From Ricinus communis (lineage: Eukaryota; Streptophyta; Magnoliopsida; Malpighiales; Euphorbiaceae), in assembly GCF_019578655.1 (NCBI RefSeq), contig NC_063257.1, forward strand, positions 15,004,001 to 15,068,000: DNA of 64,000 nt, given 5' to 3'. This document shows positions 36,311 to 47,835 of this stretch, piece by piece (position 1 is the first letter of the stretch; each line of letters opens with the position of its first letter). The translations under genes and the position numbers were made by a program. The notes below the pieces were generated by a model, which was given only the letters and a program-made list of their open reading frames with translations, had not been told where the DNA came from and did no database searches.

Positions 36311-36399
36311 ATGAATCTCGACATATTTCCCGAGCAAGTACCTATGAATAAAGAAAGATATCAGAGACTTGTAGTTAGTTAATATATCTTTCTCATACT

Positions 36400-36930
36400 C
36401 GGCCGGATTTGTCATATTCCATAAGTGTAGAAAGTCAATTCATGCACTCTCCAAGTGAAGATCATATGAACGTTGTTTTTTCATATCTTGCACTACTTGA
36501 AATCCTCTTCAAGGAAAGACATTATATTACCAAAGGAACAACTTTGTCTGTTAAGGGACATACTGATGCGGATTGGGCTGATTCTATTGATGATAGGCGA
36601 TCTACATCATGATACTTAACCTTTATTGGAGGAAACCTTATTACATGGAGAAGTACGAAGTAAAGTATTGTCGCTCGATTTAGTGCAGAAGCCGAGTATA
36701 GAAGGATGGCTAAAGGTGTTTGTGAGTTACTTTAGATCAAGAATTTACTACATGAACTCCAAGTTCCACATATTAGTCCTATGAGACTATATTGTGATAA
36801 TAAAGTTGCATGTGATATAACTCATAATCCAATTTAGTATAATCGGATGAAACATGTGGAGATAGACAGACACTTTATTAAGGAACAATTAGAAGTCAAA
36901 ATAATTGAAGTCCCTCATGTCTGATCTGAA
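36400..36930 (+). pseudogene. Copia RNase H
   Basis: Visible motifs: VKGHTDADWADSIDDRRSTS (about 36550-36610), GGNLITWRSTK with a following stop, FSAEAEYRRMAKGVCELL, then a TAG in place of Trp, LYCDNKVACDITHNP, a TAG in place of Gln, and KHVEIDRHFIKEQL. This is the usual C-terminal end of copia pol, degrading RNA in RNA/DNA hybrids. It is inactive through stops. Confidence 0.9.
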
Positions 36931-37021
36931 GATAAATTCGCCTATATCCTTGTCAAAGCAATATCAAGGAAAATTTTTACCAAGTATTAGACAAGTCGGG
37001 CATGTAAAATCTCTATACACT

Positions 37022-37035
37022 AACTTGAGGGGGAG
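37022..37035 (+). promoter_or_regulatory. Copia polypurine tract
   Basis: AACTTGAGGGGGAG lies directly before the 3' LTR, the expected plus-strand primer position. Confidence 0.9.
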
Positions 37036-37215
37036 TGTAGAAGATTTTATTTATTATTTGTCTCTTAAACAATATATATCTCCTTCCATATATACTTTTC
37101 TATTCTATAAGTTCCTAATTTGTATTTAAATAGGGGTCTTGTAAATACAAGTCTATATAAGTCCTTGTACCTAAAGAAATTTATTATAATGAATGAATGA
37201 AATCAAGTTTCTTCA
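37036..37215 (+). repeat. Copia 3' LTR
   Basis: 180 bp, TGTAGAAGATTTTATT...TTCTTCA, partner of 32458-32634, followed by the TGAAT duplication at 37216-37220. Confidence 0.95.
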
Positions 37216-37460
37216 TGAATGAGAAGTCATTAGATGAAAGAGAGTTTATAAGAAAGATGATTTTTAAAATTGGAGGCAAATTCAATAAATACTATGGAGA
37301 GTGCAATTTGTTAATGGCTATTGTAGCACTTTTAGATCTATGGTATGAAATGAAGCTTGCCGAGTTTTGTTTTTCAAAAACTCTCTAATCTTCAAAAGTT
37401 GAGTTGAATATAAACCTTACATGTGATTCCTTATGTGAGATTTATCTCAATAAGCACAAT
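37216..37460 (+). pseudogene. hAT transposase, part 2
   Basis: Resumes the transposase right after the copia element: NEKSLDEREFIRKM, then FNKYYGECNLLMAIVALLDL and YEMKLAEFCFSKTL. In intact hAT proteins this block (KFDKYWGECNLLMAIAAVLDPRYK-like) lies between the catalytic core and the C-terminal dimerisation domain, and here it keeps that order. After LCEIYLNKHN it is cut by a second copia element and resumes beyond 42226. Confidence 0.9.
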
Positions 37461-37656
37461 TGTATAAAATATTTCTGATATGACATCTTATGTACTAATG
37501 TTTTACAATATATATAGAAGAATACATGTATATTTACTAGGAAACAAATAAGCAAATAAAAAAATAATGTTATAATCAAGGAAAATAAAATTAGTTTCTA
37601 AATCTAAAAATTCACAACAATCTTATATCCCATAATTAAGTCTCTAATTTCTATCA
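37461..37656 (-). repeat. Minus-strand copia 3' LTR
   Basis: Matches 42037-42225: TGTATAAA(A/G) start, TTCTGATATGACATCTTATG / TTCTAATATGATATCTTATG, AGAATACATGTA, and CTAATTTCTATCA / CTAATTTCTATTA at the end. Followed by the polypurine tract. Confidence 0.75.
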
Positions 37657-38029
37657 CTCTCCTTCAAGTTAAAGCATGGATATCGCACATTCCTAACTTG
37701 CATAAAGAATTATCAAACACTCTACTGAAAATAGCATTGTTAAGTATATGAACGAATTAATCTTCAGACTTCATAAATGGTAATGTAATGATCTCAACTT
37801 CAAGTTTTTCCTTGATCAAATATTTGACAACTTCTACATGCTTCGTTAAATCATATTGAAATGAATTGTGAGCAATCCCAATAGCTAAAGTGTTATTATA
37901 ATATAACTTCACTTCATTTCACTTTATGGATCAAACCTAATTCTTCTGGCAATTTCTTTAACCATAATAGTTACATACTCTAAAAGTCATACATACTTTT
38001 GTACTCAGCTTCAACACTAGATCTTGCTA

Positions 38030-39000
38030 CTACTGGTTTCTTTTTTACTTTTCTAAGTTACAAGGTTTCCTTCGATGAAAGTAAACTAACCTGAAATTGA
38101 CATTTTATTATCAATTGTCCCTAGCCAATATGCATCATTATAACCTTCTACTTTCAAATGATTATGCTTCTTAAAGAGCAACCCTTTTGCTGGAGCAAAC
38201 TTAAATACTTTAGTATACATATAACAACTTCCATATGTGATTTTCAGAGTCATGCATAAATTGGCTCACCAAACTTACTATATAAGCAATATGAGGTATA
38301 GTGTGGAACAAATATATCAACTTTCCCATGAGTTTTGGTACCTTGCTTTCTGAGTAGGAATTTTATTCAAATAATGATACAACTTATGGTTTTATTTAAT
38401 GGAAGTAGTCACATGTTTACATCCAAGATTTTCTCTTTTAGTTAATAAATCAATTGTTGGGATAAAATATATTATACATCGCTTTAATATCGAGAAAATA
38501 CTTCAAATGACCAAGCTTCTTCATTTTAAATTCCAAGGCTAAGTGTTTCTATAGAAAATCAAATTTAAATTATCACATGTTACCACCATATCATCCATAT
38601 AGAAGATCAAAGCAATCGATTTACCCTATTTGTGTTTTGATAATAAAGTGTGATCTGAGTTGCTTTGCTTGTAACTGAAGTTCTTCCATAGATTTTGTAT
38701 GTCTACCAAACTAGGCTCGTATAGATTACGTTAACCCATATAATATTTTTTTGATCTTACATACCATTGTAGTATTTGAATATTTTCTAATTTCTTGAGT
38801 AGGATACATGTATACTTCTTGAACAAGTTCTCCATGAAATAATGTATTCTTAATAGCGAATTGAAGAAGAAGTTAATCTTGATTAGCCGCTAAGGATAAA
38901 AGTATTCTATTGTATCAAGTTTTGCAACTGGTGAAAAAATATCATGACAATCAATTCATAGGACTGTGTATATCTATTTGCAACTAATCACACTTTGGAT
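38030..39000 (-). pseudogene. Copia RT and RNase H (minus strand)
   Basis: The minus strand reads RILLSLAANQD (about 38900) and the catalytic RT motif ALIFYMDDMVVT (about 38582-38615), YMDD in place of the commoner YVDD. Then come FKFAPAKGLLFKKHNHLKVE and YNDAYWLGTIDNKMSISGYF (about 38090-38220), the copia RNase H start, ending near 38030 with NLVT-stop-KSKKE. Numerous stops and shifts. Confidence 0.8.
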
Positions 39001-41567
39001 CTTTCAACTGTCCCATCAGCTTTATGTTTAATATTAAACACCAATCTACAACATACATTTTCTTTCCTTTTTAAAAAGGCATTAGCTCCTAAGTAGTATT
39101 TTTCTTTTAAGAGTTGCCATTTCCTCTGCCATGGTTTAGGTCCATCTTGTATTTGCTAAAGCTTTTTATAATTATTAGGAATAGAGACATATGATAATTA
39201 TAGTACAAAAGATGCATATGAATTTGACAATCGTTGGTCAGACACATGATTACCAATGAGATGTTTAATTTTAGTTGTAAGATCATGTCCATATCTAATA
39301 TGAGGTACATCACGAGTAAAACGAGATATGGAAGATGATAATTAGACATTTCAATATTAACATTATCAATAATAATTGGATTAAGATTAATGATACCTTT
39401 GTTGATGGTGCCTTAAAAGAAGATTGGCTTGATGATTTATAAAGAATTGTACTATCAATGAGAATATCCTCTTACAACTCTTTAAATTCAATATTCTTTA
39501 TATCCAATATAGTATTTTCATCATTTGATACAATATCCAATTCATTCATAGTCTCTAAATTTAAATTCACTATTGAAATGAATGCATATATTGTATTATC
39601 GTAATTTAGTACTTCTTTATGATTTTCCTTTAAAATGATGAATCTGTAGTTGGTGTGTGAAAGAGTTTATTTTCATGGAAGATAAAATCTATAGAAACAT
39701 AAAGTTTTTTAGAAAAAGGATCATAACATTTGTATCATTTTTTATGATTTTACATCCCATAAAAATGTGCTTTTACAGCACGTATTCAAGCTTGCTCATT
39801 TAATGTGGATGCAAGTGAACGAGGACTACACAACCAAGAAATTTTGCAGATAAATAAATAATTGGTGGAAGAGTACAGTGATTAGATAGCACATGCAATG
39901 ATTAAGAATACTTGATGGCATTTAGTTAATCAAATATACTGCTAAACTCAATGCTTCACTCTATAGGTAAGAAGAAACATGCCCTCCAATTAAGAGAGAT
40001 TAAGTAACCTCTAAGAGTTGTCTATTCTTTCTTTTTGCGATGCCATTTTGTTGCAGTGAGTAAGGCCATGTTGTTTGATGGATTCTTCTAAGTGAATTCA
40101 TGAATTATGTCAGCTCTTGTTTGAGGTATTCCCCTCCATTTTTAGATCAAAGGACTTTTATTGACATGCCAAAATGAGTTAATATTATTTAATGAAAAAG
40201 ATGAAAAATAGTGCTTACATCCCTCTTGTATCTCATTTGATAAACCTAAGTCATTCGGGTATAAGCATCTATAAAAGGATACTTACCATCTCATTCCATT
40301 GAAGAGTTGAAATGGATGCTAGTCCCCAAACATCAAAATGTACTATCGAAAAAGAAACAATTGCTTCATTATCATTCAAATAAAAAATTGTACGAGGGCT
40401 TTTTGCCATAATATAAGTTTCACAAGCAAAGTCCGAATCATTAGACCCATTAAATAAATAGAAAAAAACTCTTTTAGATAGAAAAAAGATGGATGCCCCA
40501 ATATCTTATGCCATAACTAAATTTGTTCCTTTTTCTTATTCATTGAATGTTCCTATATCAAATGAGCTTGTCCTTTTCTGAAATGTTGATACCTATCTTC
40601 GAGATAGTACAATTCTCCACTTTCTCTACCACTACCAATCTTCTCCTTAGTATAAAGGTCCTTAAGAATGAAGTGAGGAGGAAAAAGTACAAGATAGATT
40701 ATGAGATTTGGTTAATTGTTTGACAAGAATAAAGTTGCAATTTGATGATGGCTAAAATAATACACCTTTGACAGTTAAAGAAGAAGTGACAATTAAAGAA
40801 GAAGATAATGGAACTGTACCAGTGCCAACCATTGGACAGGACACACCATTAGCATTAGTAATAATATTAATGGGACATTTAAGAGATAACTAATTAAACT
40901 TATATCTATCACAAGTCATATGATATGTTGTAGCTGAGTCAATTATCCATCACTATTTTTAATAAGAGATCTACCTAATTGAGTAGCCAACCCATAAGTT
41001 ATAGCTAGATTAATTTTTGGATTGGTGTCCTCTTCTTTGGTATTAGAAGATATCTAAGAAACTTTATTGCTTTTTGGATGCCAATCTGGATATCTATGGA
41101 GTCCAAAACATGTATTCAACATACAACCAATATCATTACAATGAGTAGATTATTTTATCTTTCTTTAAGGTAGATGTTCTTTCGATGGCCATTGTAGCTC
41201 CTTCAATCGTACCTCTAAGCATGGCTCCTTGATGATTAGATTCTATACAGACTATAATATACAAATTTTGTATATTTGGTAGTGGTTTAGTAGCAAGTAT
41301 GCAGCCTTTAACCCGATTTAACTAAGATTCTAGAACAACCAAAAAAGATACACACGTTGGGCAGTCACTTTCATGTATATTTCATATGATATCATTTGCA
41401 CACTTCATATTACAATCATCTATCATTAAGTTTCTGCCATATCTTTTGTAATTTTCAAACTAGGAAATAACAAATCCTCTATTCTGGAAAATAGACATTA
41501 CCTTACAATGAAGTTGATATGCCTTTGAAGCCTTTTGATCAATTGAATATGTCTCTTTGATAGCATT

Positions 41568-41909
41568 CTAAATTTCCTTTATTATCCTCAATCGAAGAAA
41601 CAAAGATATGATGTCTTTTGTAGTTGCATCAAGAAGCCATGATTTGATCAAATAATTTTTATCTGGCCATGTTTTGAATTCTTCTGAATACACATCTTTT
41701 ACTGCAACTTTTGTACCTAAAATAAAATCCCAACACTTTCTTCCATAGATCATATTTTGAGCGTTCAGGGACCACTCGACGTAATTGGTTCCATCAAGGT
41801 GTTTTGGGGTGATTAGAGAGGAAGTTTCTTGTATATGAAAACCAACTGAAGAAGCAAAACTTTTATTTTTCTTTAAAGACTCATCATTACTATTTTTAGG
41901 ATCAAACAT
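41568..41909 (-). pseudogene. Copia gag N-terminal part (minus strand)
   Basis: A 113-codon open frame from ATG at 41909: MFDPKNSNDESLKKNKSF, then LITPKHLDGTNYVEWSLNAQ and KTWPDKNYLIKSWLLDATTK. This is the start of copia gag (DUF4219/UBN2-like region) and lies about 130 bp inside the 5' LTR, the expected distance. The rest of gag is lost in shifted frames below 41568. The long interval 39700-41560 carries decayed protease and integrase. Confidence 0.8.
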
Positions 41910-42036
41910 AATGATAATAACACAAAGAAAATCTCATAACGGAAAGGATAAATAGAAATAACAATTGTATTTTCAGAATTAAGCTTCAACTCTAAAAGAA
42001 AGAGATTGAACCTAGACTCTATCTCAATTAGCATAA

Positions 42037-42225
42037 TGTATAAAGAATTTCTAATATGATATCTTATGCAACTGATGTTTTAAAATATGTATAAGAGAAT
42101 ACATGTAAATATACAAGGAAAAAATAAACAAATAATCTCATAATCAAGAAAAACAAAAATTGATTTCCAAATCTAAGATTTGAAAATAATCTCATATTCT
42201 ACAATTAACTCCCTAATTTCTATTA
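42037..42225 (-). repeat. Minus-strand copia 5' LTR
   Basis: Partner of 37461-37656, about 189 bp, with several small differences. No clear tRNA-iMet primer site is recognised adjacent to it. Confidence 0.75.
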
Positions 42226-42722
42226 ATATATAAACACTATGCCATTGCTTATGCTTTGAATAATTAAAGATCTTTAAATTCTCAAGTTGGTTGTTCTAGC
42301 AATGATACCTATAGCAGCGAAAGCTCTTTATTTACCATCACTAGTAAAAGTAAGACTAAAGATAGGACTGAATTTGATCTTTGGACTAAAGAGTTAGAAA
42401 CTAGAGTACTACAAAAGTCTAACCTATATGTTTATTTAGAGGAGGGGCCTTTATATTTGCAAGGAGGATTTAGATGCTCAGTTTGATGCTTTTGAATTGG
42501 TGGAAGACAAAAGCAATGAAAGTTCCAAATTTTATTAAATATGGCAGTGATATATTATGTACTCCTATTAGTGTCGTTGCATCAAAGTCATCTTTCAGTG
42601 TTGGAGGAAGAGTATTCTATCAGTATCACAACTCTTTAAAACTGGAAATAGTTCAAGCTTTGATTTGCACAGGAAATTGGCTACAAATTGAACTTGAAGT
42701 AAATAAAGGTATTTCATTTTGA
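42226..42722 (+). pseudogene. hAT transposase, part 3 (dimerisation domain)
   Basis: After the second copia the transposase resumes: TEFDLWTKELETRVLQKSNL and YVYLEEGPLYLQGG, a frame change, then LNWWKTKAMKVPNFIKYGSD and the hAT C-terminal dimerisation signature PISVVASKSSFSVGGRVFYQ with VQALICTGNWL (to about 42700). This signature (ASESxFSxGGRV) is the most conserved part of plant hAT proteins; Glu is Lys here. With parts 1 and 2 it makes one transposase gene spread over 11 kb. Confidence 0.92.
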
Positions 42723-43430
42723 AATAATTTATTTTCAAGCATATTTATTCATATTTAAGTTAAATTTATTTGCATTATGTATATATAAATTTATATTATA
42801 TAAATTGACGAGGAATCCATGCAAGAAATATATTTCAAATAACATTCAGAGTGGCTACCTTACTATATAGATATTTTGTATATGTATTTTTTAATATATA
42901 CATATTTTATGATAATACTTCATTAGAGTTTATTTCTCATAAGTGATTATTTTCTAATAGCAAAGCTTGAATTATAAAATTTTTCTATCTTTCACGAGTT
43001 TGACGATGTAATAATAGCTTTTAAATGTTTTTATTCTAATACTAAATTTCTTTTCTTTGTTCTCAATAAAGTAAATTATTTTTATTTAGTTTTTTAAAGT
43101 GATTTTTTTTATTCCTTGTATTTTTATAAGTTAATATTAATAATTTTTATTTTATTTTTCTATTCTTATTTATATAACAAAACGAATAGAATATTAAAAG
43201 ATATTAATATTTCAAATAGCTCAGGCTTGATTAATCTCGAATTGTTTTTTTCTTTTAAAACTTACAAAATGACATGTTAAGGTGGACTCGGCAGGCATAA
43301 GTGCAGAAATAAACAACTTATCCGCTGCCATCCCTATGTATTATGAGCGGGGGTGCCGAGTTCCTTCATATTTTAGGAAAAGTTCATGCGGCTCCAGCCA
43401 GCTTTGAGGGCATAAAAGTGATAAATAAAG
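42723..43430. other. Intergenic DNA upstream of the pseudouridine synthase gene
   Basis: AT-rich until about 43280, then more balanced in base composition over the last 150 bp. A weak inverted pair, GACTCGGCA near 43286 and TGCCGAGTT near 43352, flanks about 60 bp. No coding content. Confidence 0.5.
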
Positions 43431-43469
43431 GGTAACTTGGGTGGCCAGTACTCTGAAATTAACACGTGT
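43421..43469 (+). promoter_or_regulatory. Possible TATA-like box and G-box before the pseudouridine synthase gene
   Basis: GATAAATAAAG (about 43420) lies about 90 bp before the start codon. The palindrome ACACGTGT (43462-43469, core CACGTG) lies 44 bp before it. CACGTG is the plant G-box; it may fall in the 5' leader. Function is inference. Confidence 0.35.
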
Positions 43470-43512
43470 CTCCACTTCTCTCTTATCAGCGCTCTCTTAG
43501 CAATCTTTGAAC

Positions 43513-46500
43513 ATGGCACTCTCTTCTCTGCGATTCCCGCTCTATCCATTGCTCCTCAGAAGCCCAAGAAGGGTCTTCTTCAAATTTCCAGTAATACCAA
43601 TATTACCCTCGAGGCTGAGTTCACAGTCTCATGCTCATATCTTATCCCAGAAATGGGAACCTTTTAGAAAGAAAAAGGTTGTTTTGCGGGTTGGGTATGT
43701 TGGCACCGACTACAGAGGTCCATTTTTCTACCATCCTTTTTTTATACTCTACATAATAATATTACACTTCTATACATGGTGCACTTTTTCTTCTTTTTAT
43801 TTTATTTTGTTTAATTTTATTTTAATTGGGTTTCATATTTCTGTTTAGATAATACTTTATTTGAAGGTTTTTTTTTTTTTTTTAAATGCCAGGTCTGCAA
43901 AAGCAAGAAGATGAACATTCTTTGTCAAGTAAGAAAGAAAGATTTTTTTCTTCTTAAATAATTTGGTTATTAACTTAAACATATGCAAATCTATAGTCCA
44001 CAATTTTGATGCCTAATTACATTATGTTATAGTTGAGAAAGAATTGCTAGTGCAAAGGTTATAAAGGGTCTTGCTAAAATTATTTATATGCACTTCCGTT
44101 CTGTAGCTATTGAAGCAGAACTTGAATGTGCCATATTCAAGGCTGGTGGGATTCTTGATAGTAATTATGGGAATTTGCACAAAATTGCTTGGGCTAGAAG
44201 TAGTCGCACCGATAAAGGAGTGAGTTATTTTCCTTTTCTTATATATATGAAGGTGCGAGTTATTTTCCTTTTTTTATATATATGAGAAGCACTTTTGTGA
44301 AGTTCATAAATGTGTGTTTGTATAGCTTTTAATGTTGTGGGCTAAATTGTGTTAGGTTCATTCATTAGCAACAATGATATCTATGAAGATGGAAATACCT
44401 GAAAATGCATGGAAGGAAGATCCTAATGGCATAGCACTTGCAGAATGTGTTAATTATTATCTTCCTGATAATATCAGAATTTTCAGCATTTTGCCTTCAC
44501 AGAAGTGAGAATCTGATCTATTGTTTTCCAAACCGTACTTTAGCAATATTTTGTTACTTCTGTATTCTATATCAAGAATTTTGATATGTAGTTACCATAC
44601 ATGTATTCTCCATTCTTTATCAGAATATAAATTGAATCTGGCAAATGAGAAATTTGATATTAAATTCATCTTCATGGCTTCTTGCTTAAGCTCTAGCTAA
44701 ATTGAACAGTCTACTAGTGACCTGAATTTGAGAAGACAACAATCATCCATTGGTAAGATATATTGGAACTTGAAAGCTCTATCCTTAATTTGTGTCATTT
44801 TTAGTTTATCACAAACCATAATATCACATGGTTCACAACACTGGCAAGAAAATAATGAAGTAAATTATTAAGACAGCTTACAAGTTACATTTGACACTTG
44901 GAAAACCAAACAACTGGTTTTAGAAAGTTTACCTTACCTGTCCCTGTGTGTTTACCATGGCTATTGGTGTGCAATTATGCTATAAAAGTGATTTGTGGCA
45001 ATTATCGCTTTGATGACTTGGCCGCTCTTCATAATTTTTGGAAGGGTAGAGTCTTTTTTTCCTTCAAAAGAAAATAAATTGAGATAAATCATTTTTTTGT
45101 GAACAAGATTTTGCTATTTTAAAGAGTATAAATATGACTTGGATACTTTGTTTGCTCGTCTCTATGCAGATCTCTCATACTGTTTACAGCTTCACTTCAA
45201 ATTTTTTAACTTTACTTTGATTTCTTGGCACCTGTTTAGGAGCTTTGACCCTAGAAGAGAATGTAACCTACGGAAATATTCCTACCTCCTTCCTGCTGAA
45301 ATTATTGGGATCAAAGGTCACTTTACTAGCGCTGAAATTGATAATCACATATCAGACTTCAATGACATATTAAATGCCTTTGAGGTGTGCAATTATTTTC
45401 TTTGTTTTTCATTTCTTTCCCCTTGTGGACCTTTCAGTCTTGCCACTATCCTTTTTGTTATTATGGAACTTTTAGTTGATTTTTGCTGGTATGTAATTGG
45501 GTTGGTTTCATGGGGATATATCTTTTGCATGATTTTTATCTTTGGATTTACCAATTCATTTTGGTGATTTATACTCACTCTTTTTGAAACCTATCAAGTG
45601 GTTTTGCCTGATAATGATTCTATGTGGCCTAGAGCCTGGTCATAACAAATGATGCATATAATTTATGTAGACTACACCTTTGATAAATTGTTGATTTGAT
45701 AGTTATGAAATGCTTTTTGTAGGGGGAACATCCTTTCCATAATTATACAATACGGTCCAAGTACAGGAAACAATATCCCACTGCTATAACTGGCCGTGTG
45801 CCAAAGAGAGCAAGATCATCTAGTGAGAGATCAACCTCTGAATCTGAGAAAAGTGATGGAGAAGAAGATTACGAGATTGATGAAATAAATATAGAGGATC
45901 ATAACGGATCAATTCAAAGTTCTAGTAAATTCAGATTTAGTAATCAGCAGAAAGGTGGCGTACTTGAGCAGCAACAATACAATGCTGGTATCCTTGCGAG
46001 ATGGCTGTACGAACCTGATGAGACAGATAGAATAGGTGCTTCCCACTTCAGAAAGATTTTTCGCTGTTCTTGTGGAAAGCTGGAGACCTCAAAGGGATTT
46101 GATTTTGTTGAAATTTCTATATGGGGAGAGTCTTTCATGTTACATCAGGTATGCTATTTAAGTTCTTTTCCATTAAAATGTAAGCAGGAAGCAGCATACA
46201 CAAGTTTTGTAGCCTTTATGATTCTGATGATGCCATGCACAAGGTTCTTTCCAAAGCATCACCTGTAAGGGCTTTGTCAGTGGAAACAATGGTAATAGGA
46301 TGTATATAGTTTTCCACAAAGATCACTGTTGTTGGAATGTGATTTCATTTGTGCAGCCATTGTTAGTAATGGTGCAAGTGGCTATATTTGAGCAGCCTTT
46401 GGCTGTTTGCAGATAACTGGTTTAAACTGATGCTTTCATACACACAAAAATAAGAAGGAGAAGAAAATTTGATGCTTTAAAGCTGAAATCCTGTTGCTTT

Positions 46501-47835
46501 ATTGCTTTAGTGCTATATTAGTAACTCCTTCAAGTTATGATGTGTAGCATGTGTTCATATTCTGAAAGTAGGTTTTAAGAAAAAAGTTTTAAAAGGCCTT
46601 TATACAAAATAGTAGATTTTTAAATTATGGCTCTTTTTGTTTCCCTGCAAGTATATCTCGGAAAAACATTTCCAGATTTCTTGTGTTTGGTGGAAAAACT
46701 AGTTAATGGAAAACATTTTCCTGGTCAAAGAAAAACTAGACATTTTAAAGAAAAATGGCTGGCTTTTGAAAAAGGGAACTAAGAATTTACTATTAGCAAA
46801 AACTAAATAAGTATTTAGTACTAGTATATCAGCGGGTATTGTGAATTTTTACGAACAATTTCCACTCCTATCAGTAAATTAGAAGTATATTAGCTAAAGA
46901 CATTTCAGTGAGAAATCTTCTTAAATTTGGGAAGCTAAAAAGAAGGATGGAGCTAGAGAAAGTGGGTAGAATTTGAAAAACAAAAGGAAATTAAGTTACT
47001 CCCAGATCCCCTATAACATATAACTAAATATTGTAGTAGGAGGCCAAAATCTGTGGCGAAGTGAGCAATATGTAGCATAAGATCTGTTATTAAAACACTG
47101 CATTATAGTACTTTTTGGAACATTTTTGTTAAAACACTGCGATATACTAGTTTCTAGCGCATTATTTACTGATCCAACTCTGATCAACTGGGTTCTATAG
47201 TCTTTCTCAACGCATGTCAATTATGTACATTTGTTCTTCTAAATTATATAAGTTCATAGAAATTCTTTCTTTCTAGGTGCTTATATCACACTTCAATATA
47301 ATTTGTTCAGTTCCGAATGTGATGTGTGATTGCATTTTTGCTTTTATACTGTACATTTTGTGGTAGCTTAACTAATTTTAGAATAACCCATTATCTGCCT
47401 CACCAGATTCGCAAAATGGTTGGCACTGCTGTAGCTGTAAAGCGAAAGTTACTGCCCAGAGATATTTTACCACTGTCACTGGCAAAGTTCTCAAGGATTG
47501 TCCTACCTCTTGCTCCATCGGAAGTTTTGGTTTTGAGGGGCAACAACTTTTCTTTGAGAAAAAGACCGGACATAGGAGCACGACTTGAAATGCTGACAAT
47601 GGTCGAGTCAGAAGAAATTCTCAATGCAGTCAACAAGTTCTATTCTAATATAATGCTACCTCAAGTGTCAAAATTGTTGGACCCTTGTGGCTCTCCTTGG
47701 AAAATTTGGATAGAAAAATTGGACGAGTACACAAGCATTCCAGATGCGCAATTGGAGGAAGTCAGGAGTGCATGGCACTTATGGAAGGAAAAATTTCAGA
47801 CTAGAAACAGTGTTGCATCAGTTGTAAATCAGTGA
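43513..47835 (+). CDS. tRNA pseudouridine synthase, TruA/Pus1 family, 7 exons
   Basis: Converts uridine to pseudouridine in tRNA. Exons: 43513-43717, 43893-43928, 44107-44219, 44356-44504, 45240-45384, 45723-46148 and 47407-47835; all six introns are GT-AG and phases join exactly, giving 501 codons with the stop (500 aa). Residues 1-40 are Arg/Ser/Pro-rich with few acids, a likely plastid or mitochondrial leader. YVGTDYRG (62-69) is the first family motif; SSRTDKGVH carries the catalytic Asp116; PFHNYT (about 220-225) follows. Residues about 246-280 are a Ser/Glu/Asp-rich insert. [11 protein letters not shown] (354-364) is the Pus1-type C-terminal motif. ATG 43513 is the first Met in frame. 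No stop or shift: the only intact gene here. The exact target tRNA cannot be told from sequence. Confidence 0.93.

Larger units (their letters stand above)
32458..37215 (+). mobile_element. Structurally complete Ty1/copia element in hAT gene
   Basis: LTRs at 32458-32634 (177 bp) and 37036-37215 (180 bp), each TGTAGAAGATT...TTCA. tRNA-iMet-type primer site at 32635, polypurine tract at 37022-37035, target duplication TGAAT. Internal order: gag, protease, integrase, RT, RNase H, as in all copia. Total 4758 bp. Every domain is recognisable but stops, a changed protease active site and a changed RT YVDD motif make it inactive. It lies in the same orientation as the hAT transposase it interrupts. 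Confidence 0.95.
37461..42225 (-). mobile_element. Second Ty1/copia element in the hAT gene
   Basis: Terminal repeats of about 190 bp lie at 37461-37656 and 42037-42225. On the minus strand the left repeat is preceded by the polypurine tract AACTTGAAGGAGAG (37657-37670). Pol motifs run from high to low coordinates: gag (41909-41568), integrase region (about 40500-39700), RT (about 39000-38300) and RNase H (about 38230-38030). All are broken. hAT transposase sequence lies on both sides, so it inserted there too. A clean 5-bp duplication is not seen (ACAAT left, ATATA right), and repeat similarity runs about 20 bp further left of each start, so the ends are approximate. Confidence 0.8.

Noticed and set aside
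43507..43512. Upstream TTG start for the pseudouridine synthase gene
   Set aside because: Nuclear plant genes start at ATG; the first in-frame ATG is 43513.
45139..45567. 142-codon open frame covering exon 5 and both flanking introns
   Set aside because: Only 45240-45384 matches the pseudouridine synthase family; the rest is intronic, hydrophobic and T-rich, bounded by good splice sites.
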